NCBI GenBank assembly: GCA_900317795.1
Contig: ONIF01000015.1
Coordinates: 1 to 16,282 of the forward strand
Reading direction: 5' to 3'
Length of the DNA: 16,282 nt
Source: an uncultured Eubacteriales bacterium
GTDB lineage: Bacteria > Bacillota > Clostridia > Oscillospirales > Acutalibacteraceae
In this document: positions 1 to 7,103 of the stretch, piece by piece
How positions within the stretch are numbered: the first letter of the stretch is position 1
Layout: the number at the start of each line of letters is the position of its first letter
Notes under the pieces: generated by a model
Told to the model about the DNA's origin: nothing
Seen by the model: the letters and a program-made list of their open reading frames with translations, nothing else
Database searches by the model: none
Made by a program: the position numbers and the translations under genes

Positions 1-247
1 GGATTACGGCATTTATTATTATACCAACGACAGAAACAGTTGTGAAATTAATCTGTTGGTTGATGACGGAGAAAAAGTTATTCCGGTAGAAGTCAAGGCG
101 GAAGAAAATCTCAGAGCAAAGAGTTTGAAGATGTACAGAGAGAAATATGCTCCGGCAGTTTGTGTCAGAACATCTATGACAAATTACAGAAATGAAAATA
201 ACGGACTTATCAATCTTCCTCTTTACTGTATAACAAATTGGATTTGA
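1..247 (+). CDS. DUF4143-type ATPase, C-terminal end only (partial)
   Basis: Reading from base 2, an open frame runs in from the left edge and stops at TGA 245-247, giving about 81 residues. It contains IYYYTNDRNSCEINLLV, then VIPVEVKAEEN, then KSLKMYREKY and INLPLYCI. This is the PD-(D/E)XK-like tail of the DUF4143 domain found at the C-terminus of a large family of bacterial AAA ATPases with no settled function (sometimes linked to mobile DNA or toxin-antitoxin-like roles). The acidic residue and the E-x-K of VEVKAEEN are where the nuclease-like fold has its signature. The ATPase domain lies outside the window, so intactness cannot be judged. Within the visible part there is no break. A degenerate second copy of this end lies at about 525-823, and the similarity continues about 35 bases past both stop codons. 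Confidence 0.8.
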   Translation, partial: DYGIYYYTNDRNSCEINLLVDDGEKVIPVEVKAEENLRAKSLKMYREKYAPAVCVRTSMTNYRNENNGLINLPLYCITNWI

Positions 248-282
248 TGCGATATAAAAAAATTTCTGAAAATTTCCCAAAT
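43..282 (+). repeat. Direct repeat, copy 1 (DUF4143 3' end plus downstream bases)
   Basis: About 240 bases here match about 621-858 closely, including the shared run after the stop codon (tgatgcgatataaaaaaatt). The match stops at ...cccaaat in this copy and at ...ccgaaat in the other. Differences are scattered single bases, so the duplication is fairly recent but not fresh. Identity was judged by eye. Confidence 0.85.
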
Positions 283-284
283 AG

Positions 285-392
285 CAGGGAGTAAAAAATT
301 GACCTCCGCAAGAGGTCGCAAGCTCAGATTTTGTCAATACATTGTATTAACAAAATCGGCTTGGCGGTGAAATCTCCCCACTCCCCTTTTTA
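285..392. repeat. Multi-hairpin palindromic element between the two DUF4143 copies
   Basis: Three nested or adjacent inverted repeats lie here. First, gacctc (301-306) pairs with gaggtc (312-317) across a five-base loop. Second, gattttgt-c-aataca (327-341) and tgtatt-a-acaaaatc (343-357) form a 31-base palindrome with one mismatch, extended outward by caagc (319-323) and gcttg (359-363) after a small asymmetric bulge. Third, gggagt (287-292) pairs with actccc (380-385), enclosing both and followed by a short T run (387-391). No coding frame crosses it. It could be a MITE or REP-like element, a structured RNA, or a complex terminator for the upstream gene. I cannot name a family. Confidence 0.6.
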
Positions 393-524
393 ATTTCAAA
401 ATCGCTGCACTCACAAAAAATATAAAATTCAAATTTCAGAATAATAGAAAAATACCCGTAGGAAATATTTTTTAAAACTTTTCAGCTTGTAAAAAAATTA
501 TAATGGCTCGGTTCGAGAGGGCAA

Positions 525-823
525 CTTGCTGAATTGTATGATAGGCATAAGCAAACATATACTGCCTGACAACAATGACATATTCAAAGAATTCAAAAAC
601 TCCATAATGGAGCATTTGCAAAATTGATTTGTTGGTTGATGATGGAGAGAAAGTTATTCCGATAGAAGTCAAGGCAGAAGAAAATCTCAAAGTCAAAAGT
701 TTGAAGATGTACAGAGAAAAATATGATTAGGCAGTTTGTGTCAGAACGTCTATGGCAAATTACAGAAACGAAAATAACGGACTTGTCAATCTTCCACTTT
801 ACTGTATAACAAATTGGATTTGA
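525..823 (+). pseudogene. Broken DUF4143-type ATPase fragment
   Basis: Two pieces of one domain are seen in different frames. About 525-624 encodes NLLNCMIGISKHILPDNND followed by IFKEFKNSIMEHLQN, which resembles the middle of a DUF4143 domain just before the usual 'FKGALTEQY' stretch. From 620, in the next frame, comes LLVDDGEKVIPIEVKAEEN, the same tail as in the first copy. The segment joining them (ending in the YYYTND part) is missing, consistent with a deletion of some tens of residues near 618-622. The second piece also carries an in-frame TAG at 728-730 where the first copy has Ala-Pro codons. The original stop survives at 821-823. An IS3 element begins about 60 bases further on. Clearly non-functional as a DUF4143 protein. 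Confidence 0.75.
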
Positions 824-858
824 TGCGATATAAAAAAATTTCTGAAAATTTCCGAAAT
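621..858 (+). repeat. Direct repeat, copy 2 (decayed DUF4143 3' end)
   Basis: This is the second copy of the repeat at 43-282. It includes the tail coding sequence, the TGA and the AT-rich bases after it, and the similarity ends near 858, about 24 bases before the left end of the IS element. Confidence 0.85.
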
Positions 859-912
859 GGCTTTGGAATTGTCAATATTACTTGACACAAAAAAGTCAAA
901 TTATTTTTACAG

Positions 913-1824
913 TTAAGCGGACAACTTGCAGCCGAGATAATATTGTCTGCGTTTGAGCATAGGAGGAAGTCCGCCGTTTGCAGAACAGATACGTCTGTTA
1001 TTCCAATAACTCATATAATATCTGAAAATCATAGATTTGAGCTCCGATATCGTATAATTGCTTGATTCTCTTTTTCTGCTGTAAAACAGTTCTTCCTTCA
1101 TCCTTGCCCACATACTTTCACAGCGTGCATTATCGTGACATCTTCCGCCGGCACTGTTCATACTCTGTCGGATGTGATATTTGCTGACGGCAGTACGGTA
1201 TTTTTCGCTTGTGTACTGACTTCCACGGTCGGAGTGTATGACGGCTCCGCAAAGTCCCGAATAGCTCGTGAACGCATTTTTCAGGGTTTGAACACATAAT
1301 TCCGCTCTCATATGATCAGCCATTGAAAGACCTAATACAGCCGCATCAAAACAGTCAAATATCGCCGAAACATAGAGTTTTCCGTCTTTGGCAGAAATTT
1401 CCGTAATATCTGTAATACACTTTTCAAGCGGTTTTTCTGCTTTGAAATCACGCTCTATCAGATCATCTGATTTCATTGCTTCTTTGTCGGCTTTGGTGAT
1501 ACCGTTGGGTTTCCTTTTCGGTTTATGCAGCAGTCCGACCTGTTCCATTATCTTTCTGACGGTTCCCTCACTCGGTATTTTTACGCTGTCACCAAATTGT
1601 AATTTCAATGCCATATACATTCTCTGCCTGCCATATGTATCATTGCACTCATCTTCGGCTATGATCTCTTTCATCATACAAACAAGCTTTTCATATTTCC
1701 ACGGTTTCTTTTTGTTTTCAAGATAATTATGGAACCCCTGGCGACTCACACACAGTACTCTGCAATACATCGATATTTTTCCCTTGATACGGCCGCCTTC
1801 TGTCTTGATGTCTATGAACTTCAT
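913..1824 (-). CDS. IS3-family transposase OrfB (DDE integrase)
   Basis: This is the catalytic subunit of the element, 303 residues. A short HTH_21-like N-terminal region (about 15-100, with DTYGRQRMYMAL) precedes an rve integrase core. The acidic triad is visible: D139 in TDITE, D199 in HSDRGSQYTS and E236 in DNARCESMWARMKEEL, with about 36 residues between the second and third, one more than the usual 35. In IS3 elements the active enzyme is normally an OrfA-OrfB fusion made by a -1 ribosomal frameshift. Here the ATG of orfB overlaps the orfA stop as ATGA (1824-1821), so termination-reinitiation is also possible. A GGGAAAA heptamer (1839-1833), in the correct phase, lies just upstream with no stop in the -1 frame, so a fused product could also form. 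The frame is intact to its TAA. Confidence 0.93.
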   Translation of the reverse strand: MKFIDIKTEGGRIKGKISMYCRVLCVSRQGFHNYLENKKKPWKYEKLVCMMKEIIAEDECNDTYGRQRMYMALKLQFGDSVKIPSEGTVRKIMEQVGLLHKPKRKPNGITKADKEAMKSDDLIERDFKAEKPLEKCITDITEISAKDGKLYVSAIFDCFDAAVLGLSMADHMRAELCVQTLKNAFTSYSGLCGAVIHSDRGSQYTSEKYRTAVSKYHIRQSMNSAGGRCHDNARCESMWARMKEELFYSRKRESSNYTISELKSMIFRYYMSYWNNRRICSANGGLPPMLKRRQYYLGCKLSA

Positions 1825-2132
1825 CCGTTCATTTTTCCCGACTTCCGACGGCTCGCTGCGAAAAAAGCAGTTGCCTCCGCCAGTATTTCATTTTCTTCCT
1901 GCAGACGCTTGTTCATTTTCTCAAGTTCTTTATTTTTCTTTCTGAGCATTTCCAATTCTTCCGCCATATTCATTGCACTTTCGGGGGTACTGTTTCCTGC
2001 TCCAAGGTATATTTGTCCCTGTTTTGCCTTTTTTCTCCAACCTGACAGCGTTCCACTCGGTATCCCTAATTCTTCTGCCGCTTCCCTGGCTTCTATTTTG
2101 TACTCCTTACTGTATCTTCTCTGTTCTCCCAT
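1821..2132 (-). CDS. IS3-family OrfA (DNA-binding protein)
   Basis: This regulatory and DNA-binding subunit has 103 residues from the ATG at 2132, which sits about 11 bases after AAAGG. A GTG at 2141 would add three residues but is too close to that site. The N-terminus has a helix-turn-helix (AAEELGIPSGTLSGWRKKAK). The C-terminal half is a leucine-zipper coiled coil (AEELEMLRKKNKELEKMN, then RLQEENEILAEA), used in the family for oligomerisation. Between YSKEYKIEA and REAAEELGIP the usual first helix and connector seem about a dozen residues short compared with typical IS3 OrfA proteins. This may be a family variant or a small in-frame deletion that weakens DNA binding. The end overlaps orfB by four bases. 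Confidence 0.88.
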   Translation of the reverse strand: MGEQRRYSKEYKIEAREAAEELGIPSGTLSGWRKKAKQGQIYLGAGNSTPESAMNMAEELEMLRKKNKELEKMNKRLQEENEILAEATAFFAASRRKSGKMNG

Positions 2133-2261
2133 CTTTGACACAACCTTTCTTGTTTTTTATATTTTATTGATTCGACTTCGTTGTGTCAAGTTTTATTATA
2201 CAACATCAGTCCAAGTGGTGCACCAAATTTGACACGAGAGAGATTCAGATAAGCACGGAGC

Positions 2262-2786
2262 TTGGTTATTATTTTTGCTATATCGGGAACTGTGGGATTG
2301 TTCATTGTATTATCCTTTCGGAAGAAGCTACTGTGGATGACTTTAGAAGTAGCTGTGTTTATCATTAACCTTATTCAGCTTGAAAAACAGTATGCGATTT
2401 TCTTTGAGCCTCAGGTAAAGACTGCGCTGATCTCACGCTGCCGTGATCGTCAGAGCGGTGGTCTGGGTAATTTTATTGAAATTCTGGAGCTGATGATCTC
2501 ACATGTGCGCCCCGAATGGGAAGAGATAAGCTATCAGATCATTGAGGAAACCGGAAGGATACTCCACGACCACACGGAGGAGATTCAATCGTACACCTCT
2601 ATCAAGCCGTCCAGATATGACAGCATCGGGAATGAGGAAGAAGAAAATATAGAAAGTGTAGTTAATGCAGTTAACGTGCCCACAACTGATTCAAAGCATG
2701 AACTCATTGATGTTTCTGCGCTTACGACAGTCAACCTTGACATGGCACTTCTCAACGATGCATTAAGGCACAAGATGAGTATGTAA
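2262..2786 (+). CDS. Hypothetical protein with two predicted membrane segments
   Basis: I do not recognise this 174-residue protein. Residues about 2-19 (VIIFAISGTVGLFIVLSF) and 24-41 (LLWMTLEVAVFIINLIQL) are hydrophobic and separated by RKK, suggesting a membrane hairpin. The rest is soluble and acidic, with a region rich in charged helices (LGNFIEILELMISHVRPEWE) and an EEEEN stretch. The start is uncertain: TTG at 2262 has only a poorly spaced GGAG, a stop lies 12 bases upstream, and ATG at 2337 is an alternative (149 residues). The frame opens only about 60 bases past the right end of the IS element, so the N-terminus may be an artefact of truncation. Balanced codon use after about 2390 and the intrinsic terminator at 2804 support a real gene or a real gene's 3' part. 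Confidence 0.5.
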   Translation: MVIIFAISGTVGLFIVLSFRKKLLWMTLEVAVFIINLIQLEKQYAIFFEPQVKTALISRCRDRQSGGLGNFIEILELMISHVRPEWEEISYQIIEETGRILHDHTEEIQSYTSIKPSRYDSIGNEEEENIESVVNAVNVPTTDSKHELIDVSALTTVNLDMALLNDALRHKMSM

Positions 2787-2803
2787 AACACGAATTAATT
2801 GCG

Positions 2804-2840
2804 AGAGCCGGCTTAGGTCGGCTCTGTTTTTATTTTCGTC
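2804..2840 (+). terminator. Rho-independent terminator after the hypothetical gene
   Basis: A perfect 7-bp stem, agagccg (2804-2810) with cggctct (2819-2825), has an 8-base loop and is followed by gtttttatttt. It lies 18 bases after the stop of the hypothetical gene. There is no T run on the opposite strand, so it is not a terminator for the converging operon. Confidence 0.85.
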
Positions 2841-2881
2841 ATCACCGAACATTACCGATTATCACGCTTGGTTTTCTCAAT

Positions 2882-2918
2882 TTGAAAGCGGTTGGATTTT
2901 TGCATTTGCCGCTTTCAA
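2882..2918. repeat. 10-bp inverted repeat in the convergent intergenic region
   Basis: ttgaaagcgg (2882-2891) pairs perfectly with ccgctttcaa (2909-2918) around 17 bases. The plus strand continues into the T-rich tgggatttttatcttttt, so it could act as a second, weaker plus-strand terminator. The word tgccgcttt appears again near 2980. The remainder of 2841-3041 shows no convincing gene, and I saw no clear intrinsic terminator for the minus-strand operon that ends at 3042. Confidence 0.45.
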
Positions 2919-3041
2919 TGGGATTTTTATCTTTTTGTTTATTCGGATTTGGAATTATTGGTCGGATTTATCTTGTTTTGCCGCTTTAATTATGGGGGTT
3001 TTTCTCGATTTGAGTGCGGGAGCACAGGATTATTCTATCAA

Positions 3042-4730
3042 TCACTTAAAATACCTGTCCAAATCCTCACATATCTTCTTTTCGCCCTCGATTGCCTCTT
3101 CCATACTATCAGCAGTAACAGAAAGATAAGTTTTGAGCTTTGGCTCTGTACCTGACGGACGGACAACAACAGAGCAATTCCCATCAAGCAGGAATTTCAG
3201 TACATCAGACTTCGGCAGACCGTCAAGACCGGGAGCATAATCAAGCACCTTTTCGACCTTTCTGCCGCCGATGGTTTTGATATCACCACGGAAATCCTTC
3301 ATAATGCCCTGCATCTTTGCAAAACCGGCAGAACCTTCAAATTCGTAGAAATGCAGCGTGTTCAGACAATAGCCGTACTTTTGATACAATTCTTCCAACT
3401 TGTCAATAAGACTGATGTCTCTTGTCTTGTAATAAGCAAACATTTCGCAGATGAGGAACGCACCGTCAACAGCATCCTTGTCACGGACATAGCCGCCGCT
3501 GAGATAGCCGTAACTTTCTTCCATGCCGAAAATGTAGCTGTCTTCCTTGCCCTGCTGCTCCAGTACACCTATCTGCTCACCAATAAACTTGAATCCTGTC
3601 AGCACATTAACTGTACGCACACCATAGTCAGCAGCGATTCGCTCTGCCATATCAATCGTAACAATAGTTTTCATAAACACCGGGTCTTCCGGCATTGTGC
3701 CGTTTTCGATACGCTTTTTGCAGATATAATCAAGCAGGAGCATACCCGTTTCGTTGCCCGAAAGGAGCTGATAATCACCCTTTGGTGTCTTTACTGCGAT
3801 ACCCACACGGTCGCAGTCGGGATCGGTAGCAAGCAGAAGATCGGCATTATACTTCTGTGCATATTCCATGCCGAGATCCATTGCTTCTCTTATCTCGGGA
3901 TTAGGGAAGGGGCAGGTAGTGAAATTGCCGTCCGGCTCTTCCTGCTCTTTTACTACAGTTATATTTGTGTAGCCGCTTTCCTTAAGTGTGCGGAGAACGG
4001 GCTTTAACCCTGTGCCGTGAAGCGGAGAATATACAATAGCAACATTCTTGTCTATCTTATCGTTTTCCGAAAGTACGGACTGCTTCTTGACCTCTTCAAC
4101 GAAATCGGTGTAGATATTCTCACTGATATATTCGATCATTCCGTTCGCAATACCATCGTCAAAGCTGCTTGTCTTTACATCGGCGAATATATCCAGCTTT
4201 TCGATCTCGGAAAGAATTGTCTTTGCTGCCTCAGTTGTGATCTGACAGCCGTCTGCACCGTAGACCTTGTAGCCGTTGTACTTTGAGGGATTGTGCGATG
4301 CGGTTATCATAATGCCTGCCACACAGTTCAAAGCTCTGACAGCATAGGAAAGGCACGGTGTCGGCATAAGCTCAGTATAAATATATACCTTGATGCCATT
4401 TGCCGCAAATACACCGCTTGCAACCTTTGAAAACAGATCGGATTTTATTCTTGAATCGTAGCTTACAGCTATTTTTCTGTCGCTTTCAGCATAATTCTTT
4501 ATTACATAATTCGCAAGTCCCTGTGATGCCTTTGCAACAGTATGTATATTCATTCTGTTTGTGCCTGCACCGATAACACCACGCAAACCGCCTGTACCGA
4601 ATGCAAGGTCACGATAAAAAGCATCTTCTATTTTTAATTTATCCCCTGCAATAGCGGCAAGTTCCTTTTCAACATCACTGTCGCCCTTTGCGAGCTTGCA
4701 CCAACGCTTGTATTCCATCATATAATCCAT
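3042..4730 (-). CDS. Phosphohexomutase (phosphoglucomutase/phosphomannomutase)
   Basis: This 562-residue enzyme of the alpha-D-phosphohexomutase family is in the PgcA/PGM2-like size class. In this operon it most plausibly interconverts Man-6-P and Man-1-P, though family members often also act on glucose phosphates. All four signatures are present: catalytic phosphoserine loop TASHNPSKYNGYK (Ser about 145), metal loop DPDCDR (about 303-308), sugar loop GMEESYGYLSGG (about 402-413) and phosphate-binding loop RPSGTEPK (about 524-531). I placed the start at ATG 4730 because GGGAGG (4743-4738) sits seven bases upstream. An in-frame ATG at 4745 would overlap that site and add five residues. It is the last gene of the GDP-sugar operon, 72 bases after manA, and the gap holds a palindromic repeat. 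Confidence 0.92.
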   Translation of the reverse strand: MDYMMEYKRWCKLAKGDSDVEKELAAIAGDKLKIEDAFYRDLAFGTGGLRGVIGAGTNRMNIHTVAKASQGLANYVIKNYAESDRKIAVSYDSRIKSDLFSKVASGVFAANGIKVYIYTELMPTPCLSYAVRALNCVAGIMITASHNPSKYNGYKVYGADGCQITTEAAKTILSEIEKLDIFADVKTSSFDDGIANGMIEYISENIYTDFVEEVKKQSVLSENDKIDKNVAIVYSPLHGTGLKPVLRTLKESGYTNITVVKEQEEPDGNFTTCPFPNPEIREAMDLGMEYAQKYNADLLLATDPDCDRVGIAVKTPKGDYQLLSGNETGMLLLDYICKKRIENGTMPEDPVFMKTIVTIDMAERIAADYGVRTVNVLTGFKFIGEQIGVLEQQGKEDSYIFGMEESYGYLSGGYVRDKDAVDGAFLICEMFAYYKTRDISLIDKLEELYQKYGYCLNTLHFYEFEGSAGFAKMQGIMKDFRGDIKTIGGRKVEKVLDYAPGLDGLPKSDVLKFLLDGNCSVVVRPSGTEPKLKTYLSVTADSMEEAIEGEKKICEDLDRYFK

Positions 4731-4754
4731 AATATTTCCTCCCATATTACAACA

Positions 4755-4799
4755 TCATCCTGAGCGAGGTATCTTAAGGATTCCCCACTCAGGAATGAC
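4755..4799. repeat. Intergenic imperfect palindrome of the 'TCATTCTGAGCG' type
   Basis: tcatcctgag (4755-4764) and ctcaggaatga (4789-4799) form an inverted repeat with one bulged base around about 24 bases, almost filling the manA-mutase gap. The wording (gtcattcctgag ... ctcaggatga) resembles a dispersed intergenic repeat seen in many bacterial genomes. There is no T run, so termination is unlikely. A stem here could affect mRNA stability between the two genes. Confidence 0.55.
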
Positions 4800-4802
4800 A
4801 AT

Positions 4803-5819
4803 TTAACAACTCACATTCAATAGCGAAGCCTTGCCGTGAATGTGCATTTCTACCGAATCAGCCGGAACAAAAATGCAGTCGCCCTTGAAGAACGGCAGAG
4901 CCTCATCATCATAGAAAATAACACCGCATCCGCCGACACAAAGCAGAACATTAAATGAGGTGCTGCCGACCTGCATAGTCACCATATTCTGATTAGTTTC
5001 CGTGTTCAGCATGATACGCTCAACCTGAAAATACTTGCAGCGGCAGAGAAGCTCACTTGCCCAGCCCGGCTGATATTTCAGCACTCGCATAGGCTGTCGG
5101 GGACTTGCACTGCTGTCAAGATTTGCGACCTCAAGTGCCTTATCAACGTGAAGCGGTCTTTTCTTTCCGTTCTTGTCGATACGGTCATAGTCGTAAAGGC
5201 GGTAGGTCAGATTGGAGTTTTCCTGTATTTCAGCGATTAGTGCACCTGCACCGATAGCGTGTATCGTTCCTGCCTCAATATAGAAAACATCGTCCTTCTT
5301 TATATTGACCTTTTGCAGGTATTTTTCCAGTTTGCCGTTTTCAATAGCTGTCCTTATTTTATCACGATCTGCCTTGTGGTGCAAGCCGTAAACCAGCTTT
5401 GCATCCGGTGCGGCATCAAGGACATACCACATTTCCGTTTTGCCGAGCTGTCCGTTTTCGTGCTCCTTTGCATATTCATCATCGGGATGCACCTGTACGG
5501 ACAGGTCTTTCTTTGCATCAATGAATTTGATAAGTATCGGCAGCTCTGTTTTGTTTTCCGGGTGTGTACCCATAAATTCCGGGTGAAGTTTAAGCACTTC
5601 CGGCAACGATAACCCTGAGAATACACCGCTTACTACTGTACTCGGACCGTCCGGATGAGTTGAACATTCCCATGTTTCAGAAAGCGGAGACAGAGGAATG
5701 TTCTTTCCGAAATCGTAATTCAGCCGATCTCCGCCCCATAGATAATCCTTGCCGACCGGCTTCAAAAGGAATGGCTTGTTTATCTTATCCGAGAGGAAAT
5801 TTCTGTTTATCCTGTACAT
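4803..5819 (-). CDS. manA: Mannose-6-phosphate isomerase, class I
   Basis: This cytoplasmic zinc enzyme converts fructose-6-P to mannose-6-P, the entry step to GDP-mannose. It has 338 residues, the short type I size typical of Bacillota. Visible family marks are KPVGKDYLWGG near 20-30, ETWECSTHPDG, and the zinc ligands Q109 and H111 (SVQVHPDDEYA), E129 (LGKTEMWYV) and H187 (EAGTIHAIGAGAL). The catalytic Arg207 lies in NLTYRLYDYDR. The C-terminal cupin half carries FKGDCIFVPADS. The start is set by GGGGAGG five bases before ATG 5819. That start lies inside the last 35 bases of the guanylyltransferase gene, so translation of the two is probably coupled. The preceding gene also has a cupin tail of the kind fused in bifunctional enzymes, so this isomerase may duplicate or complement that domain. 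Confidence 0.95.
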   Translation of the reverse strand: MYRINRNFLSDKINKPFLLKPVGKDYLWGGDRLNYDFGKNIPLSPLSETWECSTHPDGPSTVVSGVFSGLSLPEVLKLHPEFMGTHPENKTELPILIKFIDAKKDLSVQVHPDDEYAKEHENGQLGKTEMWYVLDAAPDAKLVYGLHHKADRDKIRTAIENGKLEKYLQKVNIKKDDVFYIEAGTIHAIGAGALIAEIQENSNLTYRLYDYDRIDKNGKKRPLHVDKALEVANLDSSASPRQPMRVLKYQPGWASELLCRCKYFQVERIMLNTETNQNMVTMQVGSTSFNVLLCVGGCGVIFYDDEALPFFKGDCIFVPADSVEMHIHGKASLLNVSC

Positions 5820-7098
5820 TGATATCCTCCCCGAGCTGTACCTCGATAAGTTGCAGCTCTGTTACAGCAAAAACGGTATGACGGCAGCCTGCCTGCATCG
5901 TTACAACATCGCCGACTGTGAATTCCTGCTCCATGCCGTCAACAATGGTCTTGCCCTGACCTGCGATACATACCCACACTTCATCACGGTTCTTGTGGCT
6001 GTGATAATTCATCTTGTTGCCGGGGTTGAGTGTTACCTTGATGGTCAGGCTCTTGTCCTCAATGTCAAGCACACGAAAGCTGCCCCATGACTTTTCGGCA
6101 AACATTATCTGCTGATCTATCTTATCAACGAATGGCTTTATATAACTCGACTGCTCCTTGTCGGAAACAAGTATGCCCTCGGGGCTTGCAGAAATAACCA
6201 CATCATGCAAACCCATTGCAAGTATCGGAACATTAAGCTCATTGATGATATTGACTCCACTGCAATCCTCATTCATCATAGCGTCACCGATAGCACTGTC
6301 CTGCATAGCTTCGGTGAGGGTGTTCCATGTTCCGAGATCCTTCCACTGACCACGGAAACGCATTACCTGTATTTTATCTTCCTTTTCAACAACAGCATAG
6401 TCAAAGCTGATCTTTGTAAGTGTATCATACTTTGCAAAAAGGTCGCTGTAATCCGTAAAATCAATAAGCTCGTGGGCACGGTCAAGAACGTATTTCAGCT
6501 TGTATGCAAATACACCGCCGTTCCAGAGTGCGCCCTGTGCTATATAGCTTTCAGCGGTCTTTGTATCGGGTTTTTCTTTGAAAGTAGAAACGGCACTTAC
6601 TTCATCCTTGCTGACAGGGATGATATAGCCGTACTTTTCGCTGGGATATGTCGGTTCAATTCCCATAAGAACAAGATTAGCTTCGCCCTTGTCAGCCTGC
6701 TCGCCGAGAGCCTTGAGTGCAGCAAAGTAATCATCCTCAACATAAGGATCGACAGGACAAACGACAACAGCCTCGTCCTCCGGCACACCAAGCACATCAT
6801 GGAGATATGCAGTAGCGAGGGCAATAGCGGGGAAAGTATCACGACGGCAAGGCTCAACGGAAATGCCAACTTCATCACCAAGCTGATTATGTATAGCTGA
6901 AACCTGAGTTTTTGAGGTAGCTATTGTAACTTTCGCATCGCTGTCGATTTTCTTGATCTGACGATAGACGTGCTGAACCATTGATTCATACTGACCGTCA
7001 TCGGTCTTGAATATCTTGATAAACTGCTTTGAACGGATATCATTTGAAAGCGGCCACAATCTTTTTCCCGAGCCGCCCGAAAGCAATACTATGTTCAT
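5785..7098 (-). CDS. manC: Mannose-1-phosphate guanylyltransferase with C-terminal cupin
   Basis: This enzyme makes GDP-mannose from Man-1-P and GTP. It has 437 residues. The N-terminal nucleotidyltransferase shows GGSGKRLWPLS (8-18), VEPCRRDTFPAIALA (81-95), CPVDPYV (114-120, where many homologues have PxDHxI), FKEKPD (173-178) and LWNGGVFAYK (191-200). From about 340 there is a cupin domain of the MannoseP_isomer type: WGSFRVLDI, NPGNKMNYHSHKNRDEVW and GDVVTMQAGCRHTVFA. This resembles the bifunctional AlgA/ManC layout in a compact form, but a separate manA overlaps its 3' end, so the cupin may be structural, weakly active or regulatory. The start ATG has GAGAGG about ten bases upstream, five bases after the fucose synthase stop. 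Substrate specificity (Man-1-P rather than Glc-1-P) is inferred from the operon. Confidence 0.92.
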   Translation of the reverse strand: MNIVLLSGGSGKRLWPLSNDIRSKQFIKIFKTDDGQYESMVQHVYRQIKKIDSDAKVTIATSKTQVSAIHNQLGDEVGISVEPCRRDTFPAIALATAYLHDVLGVPEDEAVVVCPVDPYVEDDYFAALKALGEQADKGEANLVLMGIEPTYPSEKYGYIIPVSKDEVSAVSTFKEKPDTKTAESYIAQGALWNGGVFAYKLKYVLDRAHELIDFTDYSDLFAKYDTLTKISFDYAVVEKEDKIQVMRFRGQWKDLGTWNTLTEAMQDSAIGDAMMNEDCSGVNIINELNVPILAMGLHDVVISASPEGILVSDKEQSSYIKPFVDKIDQQIMFAEKSWGSFRVLDIEDKSLTIKVTLNPGNKMNYHSHKNRDEVWVCIAGQGKTIVDGMEQEFTVGDVVTMQAGCRHTVFAVTELQLIEVQLGEDINVQDKQKFPLG

Positions 7099-7103
7099 GT
7101 TAG

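Larger units (their letters stand above)
882..2189 (-). mobile_element. IS3-family insertion sequence, about 1.3 kb
   Basis: The element is bounded by 22-base imperfect terminal inverted repeats at 882-903 and 2168-2189. Both begin TTGACACAA, then share AAGTC after two differing bases, with four mismatches in total. Inside are two overlapping minus-strand genes of the IS3 type: orfA (helix-turn-helix plus coiled coil) and orfB (DDE integrase). Length and gene order fit the family. I could not find a convincing 3-4 base target duplication: the bases just outside are ttac on the left and gttt on the right. The duplication may have decayed, the tip may be misplaced by a base or two, or an adjacent rearrangement may have removed one side. 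Both genes are open, so the element may still be active. Confidence 0.9.

Noticed and set aside
472..696. Minus-strand open frame over the second DUF4143 copy
   Set aside because: It is antisense to recognisable DUF4143 remnants and has no family resemblance.
1729..2232. Plus-strand open frame across the IS orfA region
   Set aside because: It is antisense to the IS genes and runs out through the terminal repeat. Its Phe/Ser-rich composition comes from reading the coding strand backwards.
2229..2237. A third TTGACAC just right of the IS, possibly another IS end
   Set aside because: Only seven bases match, the AAGTC part of the terminal repeat is absent, and no element is bounded by it.
2892..3155. 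Plus-strand frames rich in Phe and Leu between the terminator and the mutase gene
   Set aside because: They overlap the 3' end of the phosphohexomutase, have no ribosome site, and come from T-rich intergenic sequence.
3351..4007. Long plus-strand open frame (218 codons) opposite the phosphohexomutase
   Set aside because: It lies antisense to a gene with all four family motifs, and its translation has no recognisable domain and an odd Cys/His-rich composition.
6205..6900. Plus-strand open frame of 231 codons opposite the guanylyltransferase
   Set aside because: It is fully inside a clearly assigned gene on the other strand. It has no ribosome site and no family resemblance.
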